Positions 11,071 to 22,149 are shown, counted from the first letter of the stretch. The stretch: 64,000 nucleotides of DNA from Eutreptiella sp. 'Long Island Sound 2002' (GCA_964036045.1 OZ038385.1:56084919-56148918), one strand, 5' to 3'. The notes: a model not told the origin generated them from the letters alone. Program-made: numbers and translations.

Positions 11071-13769
11071 TGTGAAAAACCGTTTTGACTCTACGAATAT
11101 TCTTTCAGCACCAAAAAAAATTCAGAGTGCATAAATAACGGTTCCGGTCAATTGTGCCGCCTGCATCGGGCCCGCTCCTCCTGGCCTTTTTTGTGGGCTT
11201 CACTGACCTGCCCCCGGCCCCCCCTCCCCCCCCTCAATCGAAAGACCATCTTCCCCGTATTGAGGCACATCACGTGCACAGCCGACAAGGAGGAGACGAA
11301 GAGCAAGGACGGGCTGCATGCCGCCTCCGCCGAGTGCCTGCCGCAACACTTTGAGGCGAAGCACCGCAGCAATATATGGGGACGAGCACGTGGCCTTGCT
11401 GCCGACACCTGGTAGCCCCCCCCCCCCCCCCAAACCCCCTCGTCCCCCGCCCCTCGCACCCCTGCCCGCGCGGGACGCTCTGCCCTGTTGATTGCTGACG
11501 GAACCCTGCACCTGCCCCCTTCGCCGTCCGGGACGACGTGGTGTGCATGTCATGGCATGGGTCCTACCGGATCATGCAATAGATTGCGCACTTCTGTATG
11601 TGGAATGGGCAGGTATTAATGGGTGACTCCTAACGAGATAGGGATTCCTTGGCGACACTCTTAATGAGGCACAGTGATATGCTGCGGGACCAACCAGGCA
11701 TGTGCTTATCCACGGGGGATGGGGGGTGATCTGGCGGACCCACCCACTTGGGCCAAACCACCCACCCACCCAAAACCAAGAATTTTCCTCTGCAGGAAAA
11801 TGAAATTTTGAACAGAGAACCAAAAATGAGAAACCCATTTTAGGTACAGTAACTTTTTTTGCCCTGATACCCACCCACCCATCCCCCCGTCTCCCGTCCT
11901 GTGGGCCGAGCACTTCGCACAACCCTGGGACCAACGCAACATCTGCAATGTGAAGACACAGCGAGGGCAGGCCCAGTGGTGTAGAGCGCTTTGGAAGCGA
12001 TTGTCCCTTCCGTGGTGCCCGCCGACCCCAAGTGCCTTCCAATATTTTTGTAACTGCCAGGAATTTCGCCCCAACCGGTTCCAACGGCCAGTAACTGCTT
12101 TGCACGAGGTTGTGACACCCCCCAGACAGGGAGCAAGCACACACTGGCACACCTCCAAGAGGTTGGTCCGCCTTTCGCGGCAGTATCCAAGGGATAAGCA
12201 TGGGGAGCGGAAGGGAGTCCCGCCGTCCTTCATCACCAGCACAAATCCCAGTAATGGTCCTGAAAGGAGCAGTGCAAACAAGTGGCCCTTCCGAATACAA
12301 AACAGTCTACGGGTGCCTGCCCCTCCCCATTTCGTGCATCTGGCTGTCCATGCACCCTCTGACCACCTTCCTGCCTTTGCACGGTTGCACGCATGTGTGC
12401 CTCAGCGGGAGCCTGGCCCGAACATGGCCCCACTGAAATTGACTGCCCGTAAGGCAGCACGCGCGCGCGCGCGCGTGTGTGTGTGTTTGCAGCAAATGAC
12501 ACACGCGGGTCAGCCCCTTAACCCCCGCCCCTCACCCCCCGCTCTCCTCTGTTGTCCTTCCCCCTTTAACCTGTGGGTAAGAGAGCCCACTTGCATTGCC
12601 ATGGACAGACAAGGAGCAGGCAACACACCGATCGGAGTCAAGGTAGACGGCGAAAAATATAACAAAGAGACGGGGAGTCTACACCCCTTGGTGGCAGGCA
12701 AAGTTGCCCCCATTTCCCCCTCCCATTCCTCACTCGGGTGCATTTTTCAAAGACACCGGAGATTGTCCTACCAGAGGGCAATGACTGGGGCGATAAGGAC
12801 CTGGTCTGAAATTCCAAACACAAAGAAACAGCAAACATGCCATCCATGTAGTTGTATCATGAACAGATAGCAGGATTAATAGGGGCTCACAAACAGCATG
12901 AACACCCCATGAAACACAACCTACATAGTAAAGAGTACCAAATGGGTTGTGTAACAAGCGGGTTACGGGAGATGATGCCAGACTGCCTGGTCTGTGCTTT
13001 CCAGTCCAGGAGGGTATCTCCTCTCCTAAGAAGGGAAGCGAAATGAAATGTTCTGAGTTCATTCTTATGAATCTTGATGTTGTCCAAGATGTTTTCTTTG
13101 TTTGTAGACGCGAAACGTCGCTTTGATCTGATACCAAGGACTAGACACAATGACACAAGTCATCCAATGATGTATTTCTTTGTAGTTAGCAGAACCAAGC
13201 ATTACACTAACTTATTTTGACAGTTGGGGCCCAGCGTCATTGGAAAACTTAAAAGGAAGATCCCACAGTTTGAAAAAAAGGTGCTCAGGTTGTGGCCCAA
13301 CATACCGGGGCACCACTCCAAATCCCATGTACTCTGACTCCTGCACACCTAAGAAAATGGGCAGGGCATACCACCTCCCTTTAAAAGCCCTTGGGAGCAG
13401 GGGAAGGTACAACGGAGGAAGCAGGGGAGGGAGCTGGGGAGCGGGGGTTAGGTCCATGTGCAGAGCGGGGCTAGGGCGGGGGGGCACGGCATCCTGCTGC
13501 TTGGGGGGGGGGGGGCGCTGTTGGGGCCGGGTGTGTGTTTGGGGCAGAGAAGGAGGGGGCAGTGGTGACCGGCCTCTCTAGGGGTTGCTGACTGGTTCCC
13601 GGGGCCCAAAGGGGCCGGTACTAGGGGGTGCGTGCTGCCCGGGGGCGGTGTTTTAGGCTGGAGCACGCGTACACCCGACACTGTTAATACACCACTAGGG
13701 GATGGTGCCCGGGCACTGTCGTGGGGCTTTGCACCCACACCTTGAGTTTCGGGCTGGGGAGTACTTGGG
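11071..13769. other. No gene recognised despite long open frames
   Basis: Long stop-free frames exist here (for example 11950-12870 plus, 306 codons; 11572-12300 minus, 242 codons), but they overlap each other in antisense, are rich in Pro, Cys, Trp, His and Arg, and show no domain. They run through C-runs and a (GC)n(GT)n tract at 12457-12486. I regard them as chance frames in GC-rich DNA. A minus-strand frame at 12887-13156 has a more natural N-terminal composition but no recognised family. Confidence 0.45.
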
Positions 13770-13915
13770 GCGTGGTGTGGGTGTGGTGTGGAGGGGATTA
13801 GAGTTGAGTTGAGTGGTGTGGGTGTAGTGGTGTTGCATGTCATGGATTTGAGTGAGGTGGTTCAGTGTAGTGTGGTGTGGTGTTTTGTAGTGTGGTGTGG
13901 CATATTGTGGTGTAC
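13770..13915 (+). repeat. GTG/GTGT-rich low-complexity island
   Basis: Dense GTGGTGTG words with GAGTTGAG inserts. Its complement is the same kind of sequence as the CAC-rich island at 28330-28640. No coding role is seen. Confidence 0.8.
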
Positions 13916-14809
13916 TTGCTTGCAACTTCTTTGTTCTAAAACGGTTCTAATTAGCTGCTCTGAAGCAGTTCTAAAAGCGCCCGCACTTTCGGTTCGCGCT
14001 TACAATTAGAATGCTTTTACAACGCAATTTTGGGTATGTGGTGTCTTCCCATGTGTGCGGGCCTGCATGGTTTACTTCTAACAACCTTTGTGGGGTGATG
14101 TTTTTCATGGGTAAAAAGAGGCGCACACCCACCATTGCATTTTCTTCTAGGGTGGGGCAAAGGATCAAGGATGTATCTACTCCCACGTGCGAACACCACC
14201 AACCACCATACCCTCGCTACATGCACTGTGGAGTCTGTGGCATGCGAGATACCCCGGTGCTCGTGCAAAAAAAATTGTACTTGTTTTGATCAATTTTTGG
14301 TCTGTGTGCTTGCAACAACCCTAATGTGGCAAACAAACATTCATTTGACTTTCGACCTTCGGGTGTCATCCCTTTTCCCCCTCTTTCTTTTTGGCCAGTG
14401 ACCGTTGTTCAACGCCAAAGCGACTGCGGGGGTTGTCTGGCAGGACCTCGGTAATTGGGACACGGAGACATGAGTCGGACTTGAGTGGGGCATTGTGCCC
14501 AACATATTGTATCCTCTCTTTGCCCAAGTGTACTCAAAACTTTGCAGATTTGTCACAAACCTTTGCGGTTCCAACACTAAAGCATGATAATACTATACCA
14601 CATACACAACACAGAATTGTTGGCATTTCGCAAATTTGGCACAAACCCCCACAAATTCACGAAATGATGAAAAAAAGACGATTTAGACATTTTTTGTAAC
14701 GAGCATACTTGGGCAAGAATACAGGCGAGTACAAGTGAATTTTCAATATCATGGAACAATTTTGGGCCAAAATGACCCGTCCCCCCCTTGTTCTGTACCT
14801 AACCTCCTT
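13916..14809. other. No gene recognised
   Basis: Short overlapping open frames only. No domain, repeat or RNA gene is identified. Confidence 0.4.
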
Positions 14810-15185
14810 TAGGAGAGTTGAGTGGGACTTAAGTCAGACTTGACCCTGACATGAGTAGGACTTCAGGTGGGCATGCGTAGACTTGAGTAGAGACAAGTTA
14901 CTTAATGCTCCCCTCTACTCAACTCAAACTCAAGTATGTGAGTAGTCACGCTTAAGTGGGAAACTAGTTGAACATGCGTACAGATGAACACTACTTGAGT
15001 AAGTGGGAAAAAGTCGGACATGTGAGATGAGGTCTACTTGAGCAAAGATGAGTTGGAATTGAGTGGGACATGAGTCGGACTAAGTCAGGTGTCGGACATG
15101 AGTGGGACATGAGAGACGAGTGGGCCTTGAGTAGAGATGTGGGACTTGAGTTGGACTAGAGTGGGACATGAGTGCCGTCACGTCA
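14810..15185 (+). repeat. Degenerate GAGTxGGACxT minisatellite
   Basis: Short words GAGTGGGACATGAGT and GACTTGAGTCGGACTT recur many times with drifting spacing. The same words return at about 15585-15770 after a 400-bp interruption, so the interrupting piece (with the duplicated 27-bp element at 15374 and 15487) probably inserted into one original array. Some sub-blocks are inverted (ACTCAAACTCAAGT near 14920). Confidence 0.8.
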
Positions 15186-15373
15186 GATTTTGGAATACGC
15201 GACATGATCCTGACCTCATGTCGGCTACACACTTGTTCTTCAGTAACATGTCATTGATGTGCACACACCCTTCTTTGTACTCTGGCGTGTTCTCACCTAT
15301 TGGGCACACAGTGCCCTTCACTGTTCTTGTAGATGCCCTGTTCTTGTCTGCCGCTCTCCTGCACTCTTGCTTT

Positions 15374-15530
15374 TGTGGATCGCGCCCAAGTGAAGCGCGG
15401 GTGTGGGAAAGGTTGGGCAAGTTTTGGTACCCCTCCCACCGAGTGTCCACGCGATACATACCTCGGGTTAGGCACACTTGATATCTTGTGGATCGCGCCC
15501 AAGCGAAGCGCGGCGGAGGGAGGTTGGGGT
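15374..15530 (+). repeat. Duplicated GTGGATCGCGCCCAAG element
   Basis: Two copies of GTGGATCGCGCCCAAGxGAA followed by GCGCGG start near 15375 and 15488, about 113 bp apart. Each contains an inverted repeat, CGCGC-ccaagygaa-GCGCG, able to form a 5-bp GC stem with a 9-base loop. The block interrupts the GAGT minisatellite and may be part of an inserted element. Confidence 0.6.
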
Positions 15531-15584
15531 GGGGGTAGCTGGGAAACCCCCCTGAGCGGACCATGTCCAATGTCCATGGGATTT

Positions 15585-15770
15585 GAGTTGGACTAGAGTG
15601 GGACATGAGTGGGAATGAGTGGTACATCGGATTGCCATTCTAATGTCCCAATCTACTTACTCAAGCTTGCTCAAGTAGAAATGCAGGGCTTGAGTGGGAC
15701 GGGTAGGACTTGACTCCTCATGAGTGGGAGTTTGAGTCGGAATTGAGCTAGACATCAGTCGTTTGCTTCA
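15585..15770 (+). repeat. GAGTxGGAC minisatellite, right part
   Basis: Continuation of the same short-word repeat as 14810-15185 (GAGTTGGACTAGAGTGGGAC and variants), ending just before the open frame at 15773. Confidence 0.75.
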
Positions 15771-15772
15771 AG

Positions 15773-15994
15773 ATGGGTCACATGATTTTGCAATGCATTG
15801 GACTACAAGATGGTATCATGGAGCACTTCCTACGCAATCTTGGAAAACCGGATCACATGGTATCCCTCAAAAACTCGGTGTATGTTGAAGTTGTCGGTGA
15901 TACGGCTGGGGAACGTCTCTTACGAGTGAACGATGTCGAAGGGAGACGCGGTGAGAAGCTCAAGATGCAGCCGATCCCAGCCAGAATGAACTAG
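15773..15994 (+). CDS. Hypothetical protein fragment
   Basis: A 73-codon frame from ATG to TAG with protein-like composition (FLRNLGKPDHMVSLKNSVYV, then VEVVGDTAGERLLRVND). The alternation of hydrophobic and charged residues suggests two beta-strand-rich segments, but I do not recognise a family. It could be one exon or a chance frame. Confidence 0.25.
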   Translation: MGHMILQCIGLQDGIMEHFLRNLGKPDHMVSLKNSVYVEVVGDTAGERLLRVNDVEGRRGEKLKMQPIPARMN

Positions 15995-16316
15995 ACGTGA
16001 TAGTCCAACATGTGTCTCCTCGTCCTAATCTCTTTGGTCCTTCTCGTGTGGTCTTTGGTTGGGTCTAAAATCTAGGCAACGCCTTGTCGCCCTCACCTCC
16101 AATTTTCCTCCTCGCCTCCCCTCCGTTGTGTACTACTTGGATTGCCACCCCATTCGTTTCGAGGACTGATCCCCACCCGAATCTTTGACGCATTTCTTGC
16201 AAGCATGTGCCCAGGTCTCAACATTCACTTTACTTAGGTCGCTTTACAGTCCTCCTGACCTTGACCAGGGCATGGCTTGGCACCCTCGGGTGTGTTTACA
16301 TGCCTGTTGACCTCGG

Positions 16317-16742
16317 GTGCTGGGATATTATCGAATTGCAGTTAGTGAGGAATTACCCCTCAGCCATGATGGGTTGGCTTTTGTGAGAGAGTCTGACCAC
16401 AAGGTTACTGGGCTGAGATTAGGATATGAGCGATTTGTGCCTTGTGTGGTGATTGAATTGGGCAAGCAGGCCCTAGTTGTTGCTTTTGATGGAGAGCGCA
16501 GCCAGGTCCATCCCTCAGGTGAGACCCTGCTGGAGCTGGTTCCCCTAGCCATATACGTCCCCCCCATGCCCAGTAACAAATGTCCTCGATTTTTCCCGTT
16601 GTACAGGAGGTCACAGCCTGTGGGGACTTCTTCTTTTGTTTGCCCTCTCTTCATTCACAACTACGGACACCGCATGTCGTTTGTGCCTCGTGCGTTGTAC
16701 ATATCGGCATTCTGTGGGCTCCAGCATCCTTTAGTTTACTAG
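16317..16742 (+). CDS. Hypothetical protein fragment
   Basis: A 141-codon frame. The first ~85 residues are protein-like: VVIELGKQALVVAFDGERSQ and SGETLLELVPLAIYVPP resemble beta-rich small-barrel sequence. The C-terminal third is Cys/Phe-rich and less convincing. No domain is assigned. It lies near a minus-strand SH3-like frame and a hAT relic, so transposon origin is plausible. Confidence 0.25.
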   Translation: MLGYYRIAVSEELPLSHDGLAFVRESDHKVTGLRLGYERFVPCVVIELGKQALVVAFDGERSQVHPSGETLLELVPLAIYVPPMPSNKCPRFFPLYRRSQPVGTSSFVCPLFIHNYGHRMSFVPRALYISAFCGLQHPLVY

Positions 16743-16954
16743 TGAAACTAGCATTACGGTGGGAACTACCACAGTCGGTTGTCCACATAGGGATTTACAT
16801 TGGCCCTGGGGCAAAATTAGCGCATAGCAAGTACAGCCAGGGGCCACATAAAATCCCACGGGAGGACAATCACCTAGGGGGGCCACATAGTAAAATCACT
16901 CAGAGGGGTTCCTAAATGAGATGTTACTACAAGGCTCCACTATCAAACCCGATC

Positions 16955-17224
16955 TCACAAGCAGTGTAAATAGATTGTGTTGCAAATAGATATGGAATTA
17001 GACTTGGCAGTGCCATTTTTATTTAAAAAAAAAGATGCATCTTGCACAGCCTCCAATCGACATAACTTGGCTGCTTTTGCATGATCGAGCACCTTTTCCC
17101 CAGTACCTTGGTATTGAATATGTGGGAACTCAGGTCTAGAGGGTGAGGGACCAATGACAGTTGCCAGAAGCGCGGCACCGTTGCTACGAGAGTGGTACCA
17201 AACATGTGCGCCTATGGCATACAT
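16955..17224 (-). CDS. SH3/chromo-like C-terminal domain fragment, likely transposon-derived
   Basis: The minus frame reads IGAHVWYHSRSNGAALLATV, then a short loop, then HIQYQGTGEKVLDHAKAAKL and CRLEAV. The pattern (G-x-x-VWY-x-SRS, A-x-V, H-x-x-Y, and an acidic/hydrophobic strand ending RLE-x-V) fits a small beta-barrel like those at the C-terminus of retroelement integrases and some DDE transposases. It lies on the same strand as, and 3' of, the hAT relic at 17345-17645, so it may belong to that element or a neighbour. Confidence 0.3.
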   Translation of the reverse strand: MYAIGAHVWYHSRSNGAALLATVIGPSPSRPEFPHIQYQGTGEKVLDHAKAAKLCRLEAVQDASFFLNKNGTAKSNSISICNTIYLHCL

Positions 17225-17344
17225 TTGTGTCTAAATGCAAAGAGGGGTCAATGCTAGCAGGGAGCACCAGCCAAGGAAGGACAAGGGAGCAAATGAGAAA
17301 AAACAATGTCAAGGTGACGGTTCCCCCTATGGGGGGTGGGGATT

Positions 17345-17645
17345 GCACGGGGGGGGGGGGGGGGTGCATGGGCTTCCTTCAAGGCATCCTTGAATGCCAA
17401 ATCTGCCCCATGGTAGTTGGCAGGCATTGCTACAAAGTAAGCATGCCCCTTACTTTCCGTAGCAACTCACGAAGGAGGCCAACCAGACCGGCGGTTGTTC
17501 GCACCATAATATTTGTACCATCAGTGCAAAGCCAAGCCAGGCAGTGCACCCAGTCCTCCAAAGGAATGGCGGCTTGCTCAAATGCCGCCTTGTAGGCTCT
17601 CACAATTGAATTTGCATCCCTTTTTTTGAATGCACCAATTTCCAA
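17345..17645 (-). pseudogene. hAT transposase fragment, ZNF862/C17orf113-like
   Basis: The minus strand encodes EIGAFKKRDANSIV..., then LAWLCTDGTNIMVRTTAGL followed by VGLLREL. This matches the region of ZNF862/C17orf113-type hAT transposases around the second catalytic Asp (CxDGxxVMxGxxxGVxxxL). A frameshift near 17460 moves the next block to another frame, HAYFVAMPANYHGADLAFKD, which corresponds to HCxAHRxxLAxKDA downstream in the family. It is truncated at a poly-G tract near 17350. Family assignment is by motif order and is fairly secure; the element is clearly dead. Confidence 0.7.
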
Positions 17646-17649
17646 GTGC

Positions 17650-18295
17650 CCAATTAGCAGTATTTTTTAAGGGCGGCACAAAAGTTTGACCACGGCCCGG
17701 GGCCATGGTGCATTTCCCAAACCTCGGAAACCCCCCCACCCCCCAGGAAGTCCACTAGCAAACCCACTGAAAAAAAAATCCCGGCTGCCAATATATACAA
17801 GGATGTACACACACATTCTGTTTTAATCCAAACACCAAACAAATCATTGAAACGGTGGGCAAACGCCACTTTGGGTCACAAGGCCGAAGCAATCAATCTT
17901 CAAAACCCTTAATTGTTGTGTTTTGAGTTTTTGGAATGGGTTAAGGTTTTGAGTGACACCGTCCTTTTTGCAAACTTACACCATTTCTTAGGAATTTACG
18001 CCATTTTTCTTGGGAATTTACGCCGCTTTGGGGAAAAATTTTACACCCATTTACACAAATTGGGGGTGGGGGGGCCGAAAAGCCACCAAAAAACACCAGC
18101 ACCTACATTTATGTATATGGGGAATAGGGAGTCCCCGCGCATAGACCAGGCAATTACATATGCAAATAACGAAAAATAGAACCCGAGGCTCATAAAAGCA
18201 TCCGGGTAAAACACATGATGATCGGACGCCGCAATTGAAAAGGGAGAGAAGGCGGGTAGCACAAAAGTCGAGTCTCGCATCGCAAATGGCCAGAC
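17650..18295. other. No gene recognised
   Basis: Upstream side of the minus-strand hAT relic. Contains a C-run near 17730 and repeated TTTACGCC words around 17990-18050. No domain is recognised. Missing 5' parts of the transposase are not identifiable here. Confidence 0.35.
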
Positions 18296-19215
18296 CAACA
18301 AAATTCGCTTGTTCTACCCTTGCAAACACACTTGCAAACCGCTTAGCATTCCCCTGTGAGTCACCTGTAGACTTGTCGTCACAGGCCGCATACGGACTTC
18401 AAAATTTTTGTCCTTTCTCAGCAAACCCTAAAAACCAAGGCTCAGCAGCAAAAAATAGCAAAGTATACCACCCGATGCCTTATAGCAGTTGGTTGAGCAC
18501 TTTCACCAATTGTAGTTGTAGTCCACGGCACATCAAGTGACAATGATCTAAACCACTTCATGGCACCGGAAGCTGCCACGTCCCCGCACGGCGCGGAGAC
18601 TATGGTCAGCATGCAGCATGCAGGGGATTAGCACAGATTGGGCACAATATGTAGGCATTACACTCCGAAGCTACAAACAACAATGTGTAGAGACTGCGCC
18701 CAGGGGGAGGGGCTGTAACTGCCAGGACGTCACAAGGTTGCTGGGGCTGCAGGGGTGGGCGTGGGGGGGGGGGGGCTGACATCTGGACGTCAGGATTGCA
18801 CTGCGGCTGCCGTTAGAACTTGCTGCAAGGGGGGGCCGGGTGACTAGACTTCAAAATCATCCAGGTCCCTTTGCAAACCCCGCTCAACATCAAGAAAAGC
18901 AAGGGATACCACCTGGTGCCATATTGCAGTTGATTGAGCACTGTCACTAGGGGAGGCTCAGCCCTTGCAAAAACATCAGCGGCCGCATTGTCCACCACTG
19001 CATGCAATGTGCTCCACCACAAACACGGCACGCCAAAAAGGATATGCGCACCAAGCAAGGGGGGGGGGTCATATGGCTGGGGCAACCAGCCTCAACAGAC
19101 TATACCAAAATTTCCCACCCGCCACCCTGGCAATCACATCAGCAAACGGTTCGCGTTCCCCGTGAGGCACCCGCAGACATGACACGCAAGAAAATCACAG
19201 GCCGCACACATCAAG
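18296..19215 (-). repeat. Two diverged copies of a minus-strand coding-like block
   Basis: Two pairs of similar segments are present: 18296-18400 with 19100-19215, and 18396-18510 with 18848-18952. Read on the minus strand they give related peptides (FASVFARV against FADVIARV; and the block containing VLNQLQYGTRWYPLL). So a former protein-coding repeat is present twice, rearranged. The protein family is not recognised. The intervening 18540-18840 is GC-rich with a G-run at 18766. Confidence 0.45.
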
Positions 19216-19696
19216 TGGTGGCCTACGAACCATTAGGCCACGGGAGCATGTCAGCCCTCCCTGGCGTGGATTTGCTCCACCTCTGCTATTACCCTCATTG
19301 TAGCATTGTCACAACTTCCCGCTTTCTTCGCTTCAGTCTGGAACTCATCAACAAATGGCGCTGGTACCTGAGTAACATACTTATGACCAACAAAACACAA
19401 TCCGGTACATCCAAGAAGACATACTAATAGGACCCCATGATTTGGCTATGTGTAATTCCCCTTTACCTTTGTAGTGTGCAATCACCAAAGCATCTAACAA
19501 AATGGGTAACCGTAATTCCTCCCGCAAGGTACGGCACACAATATCACATATTCGCTAAAAAAAAAAGGAGCCGGCAAAAGACGGTGCACACCCATGAGGG
19601 CCGGGTGATTTACCTCGGGGTACGCGTGCACACTCCCTCAAGTCATCATTGGTCGGCATAGGAATGCGCGTGGTATCGTGTCTAGAGTACACATGA

Positions 19697-20110
19697 ATCA
19701 TTTTTGGATCCCACGGGTTCGATACCCAATACAAGATGCATCTCCCGAGTCGCCGTGATCTTCTGCCTCTAACAAGGGTGCTCCGCAACTAGCCCCCAGA
19801 GCTACACCGCGATGCAGTCTTGGTGGATGCCACAAAGCGTCCCGTCAAACACCGCCCAAGGGCCCTGCGGATGGCCAAGCCATGGCTGAAGTTTAGAGAC
19901 ACAAAGGAAAACATCACGGCACGAGATTACGGCAAGCCTGACGACCAAGCCGCATAAGACCGAGGAATCAAGTCAACAAAAAGCCTTAGGGACTAGCGGG
20001 CCATTTTACCGGCAATGGAGAGGGCCGTCAAAAAGGGGTCAAAGAAGAAATCTTTCGGCCCGGGAAAGACAAGCAAAATTCGGGCCAAAGAAGTACGCCT
20101 CCGAACTTGA
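19697..20110 (+). CDS. Basic hypothetical frame containing TAG/TAA codons
   Basis: Between a TGA at 19694 and a TGA at 20108, one plus-strand frame is interrupted only by TAG 19790, TAA 19955 and TAG 19994. It reads as a basic, protein-like polypeptide (for example RALRMAKPWLKFRDTKENI and ILPAMERAVKKGSKKKSFG). If TAA/TAG encode Gln it is a 137-codon frame with an internal ATG near 19736. Under the standard code it is three short pieces. A 137-codon run without TGA is not rare by chance, so support is composition only. Confidence 0.25.
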
Positions 20111-20137
20111 CTGTATTTGCATTGTACTGATGTATTT

Positions 20138-20270
20138 TTCCGTCTGATGCAACCCACGTCACCCACAACCGCCAATTCTGTACCCTGCAGGCCGTGATGC
20201 ACAAGGATTTTTCACTCTTTAGTCCCATGCAACCAATGTCACCCGCAGCCCCAAATTCTGCACCGTGGAA
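20138..20270 (-). repeat. Tandem pair of ~87 bp with conserved minus-strand reading
   Basis: The segments starting near 20138 and 20225 are similar (GATGCAACCCACGTCACCCA against CATGCAACCAATGTCACCCG, then AACCGCCAATTCTGTACC against CCCCAAATTCTGCACC). On the minus strand both read a similar peptide, TELAVVGDVGCIRRK and AEFGAAGDIGCMGLK, suggesting a former protein repeat. Confidence 0.4.
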
Positions 20271-20466
20271 AAAACCAGCCGGGGCATACCAGCGAAAAAA
20301 TTGAAGTTTAGTCGTAGCTGTGAAGTGCTACGTATTTGTGGTGCAGTTCCCCCCCCTAGGGCGGAACCGTCCCTTTGTGACCCCCCCCCCCCCCGCTAGG
20401 GGGGAAACCCTCCTAACAAAAAGGGGGAGATTTCAAGGGGGGGACAACATGCAACCAAACTAACAT

Positions 20467-21162
20467 ATGTCCCCCGCCCCAACCCCTCTGTACTTGTACG
20501 GCGCTAAAACATGGGGAGTGCACGGAAAAAAAGACAAAGACTCCAAGGTCAACCTAGCGCCATGTATCCAGCCCCCTTTCTTGACCCTACCCAACAACCC
20601 CTTCTCCCCTCATGTAGAGGCTCATGCATTCCACACTTCATGGTTGTATGGCCACCCGTGGCTTAAGTTCCAACATGGAGTGATGCATGGTGAAGCACGT
20701 TGTACGTACCCCCGGGTTGGAGCCCAGCTTGAGTGGATTTCAGGAATTCAGAAATGCAAACGGGCCAACATGGACAAGCAATAGAAATACGGGACCCAAG
20801 CTATCTCTTTGGCTCTCGGGGAATCTGGCGGTAAGGTGAGGAATTTGGCTCTTCCACTTGAGACCAAGCAAGCCATTAGGGCGCTGTTTTGCCTGGTATA
20901 CTGCGCCGTGAAGCGGCGCGGTATGCTTCGTGATGTGGCTCAGGATGCTGAAGGCGCTGAAGTGAGTGGTGCAAGGATCATTAGAACATATCGCTACCAT
21001 CCGTCCATCTTTGGTATTTTGGAGCATGTTGCTACTGATGTGCGCACGGAGAAGGCCAAACCCCTCTCTCAAGCCTCCTTTTTTCCTGTCACTTCTGATT
21101 TTTGCACCGATCGGTCTACGAAGAAAGAGGAGATGTTGTACGTCCGATATCCCTGCTAGGTA
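20467..21162 (+). pseudogene. hAT transposase N-terminal half, ZNF862-like, with in-frame TAG
   Basis: One plus frame runs 232 codons with a single TAG at 20782. The first part carries SWLYGHPWLKFQHGVMHG followed by an LEWISGIQKCKRANMDK block, matching the TTF/BED-like N-terminus of ZNF862-type hAT transposases (W-x-x-x-x-PWL, then a G-x-x-x-x-KR-x-x-x-x-K/H stretch), although the usual Cys pair is not clear. The second part has HPSIFGILEHVATDVRTE, then SFFPVTSDFCTDRSTKKEE and MLYVRYP, matching the family block ...SPFFSxxxDExTDxSxxxxLxxYxRY with the first catalytic Asp. It is cut off near a long G-run at 21197. The TAG is a nonsense mutation or, if the code is altered, a Gln. Confidence 0.7.
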
Positions 21163-21412
21163 GTAACGCATCTTTGTTCACTGCAGGCATTACGGGGGGG
21201 GGGGGGGGGGTTCAAGGGTGGCGGGAGGCTAGAGGCTTTGCACACCCCCGACATGCACATGCAAAGCACCATCGGTTATCTACCGACTGCCCCTCCTCAC
21301 CGTCTGTTGCCCGTCCCTCTTCACCCTCCTCCACCCGTCTGGCCTTGCGCGCCATGACAATGAAGCATTGCTCGCCAAGGACACCCACACAAGGGAGGTG
21401 GGTGACCTCAAG

Positions 21413-21878
21413 AATGAGTACCCATCTCTAGGCCAAGAAGCATATGAAACCAAAATAGCCCCCAAACGCCACCCCTAAATCTGAATGACCCCATGGCAGC
21501 GGTGGCATGCTTAGGAGGCTATTTACTATATGTAATGTTGAGCATGGAATCTCCAACTTGGGGTGTTGCCTGCCTTGATTTCTTTCTCTGTTGAATACTT
21601 TTTGGTACTCCGCAGGGACACAATTGGAGACAAGATGCCACAAGTGGGACGGAGGCACAAGGCGAGAATGACCCACATAAGCAAAAATATGCCGTCATCA
21701 TCAACCCGGCGTCCCAAAGATGTGCAAACCTATCCTCATCATCCACTAGGTCTTCCAAAGTTTTGCTTTGCACAAGCATGAGGCGATGCCCATATACTAG
21801 AGAAGTGGTGGAGTGCACATGTACAATGGTGCCGGGCACGTAGATCCATCTGTGCAAAACAAGCTTCACAAAATGCAT
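21413..21878 (-). CDS. Hypothetical protein frame
   Basis: A 119-codon minus frame (TIVHVHSTTSLVYGHRLMLV, then TLEDLVDDEDRFAHLWDAGL) ends at TAG near 21519, but continues in frame for about 37 codons to a TGA near 21413. Composition is protein-like in the N-terminal 60 residues. No family is recognised; possibly a retroelement fragment. Confidence 0.25.
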
Positions 21879-22149
21879 GTACCCATGATGAGCCCTTGTG
21901 TGTGTTGGTGGTGCGGCCTAGTGGGAGTGTGATGCCCGTGGTGAACCTCCCGTGTTGTGACCTACAGACAGCCAACCTCCATCAGCCAAAGGGTCATTGA
22001 TGCCACCTCACGCTGCCACCGGACAACAACCAGCAACCGCAAAATCTCCGATGGAGCATGCTACCGCTCCACGTGCTGATTTTCTCTCCCACTTGGCATC
22101 CTTGTGCCTGCGCCTAGCACAATTGCTTGTGTGGCGTGTGCTAGGCCTC

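Noticed and set aside
11950-12870. 306-codon plus-strand open frame, the longest in the window
   Set aside because: Low-complexity composition, no domain, crosses a (GC)n(GT)n tract, and is antisense to an equally long frame.
13100-13140. Hammerhead-ribozyme-like words (CGAAAC next to GTC, and CTGATAC)
   Set aside because: The conserved CTGATGA core is absent and the helices cannot be arranged around these words.
13100-13160. TTGGTATCAGATCA on the minus strand, like an initiator-Met tRNA primer-binding site of LTR elements
   Set aside because: Only a partial match to the usual TGGTATCAGAGC; no LTR end (CA) before it, no second LTR and no pol nearby.
19700-19730. GGGTTCGATACCC, resembling a tRNA T-loop
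   Set aside because: No acceptor, D or anticodon arms can be fitted upstream.
21159-21190. A 27-base GT...CAG mini-intron after the hAT frame (GTAGTAACG...TTCACTGCAG)
   Set aside because: Too short for a typical intron and the sequence after it is a G-run with no continuation of the transposase.
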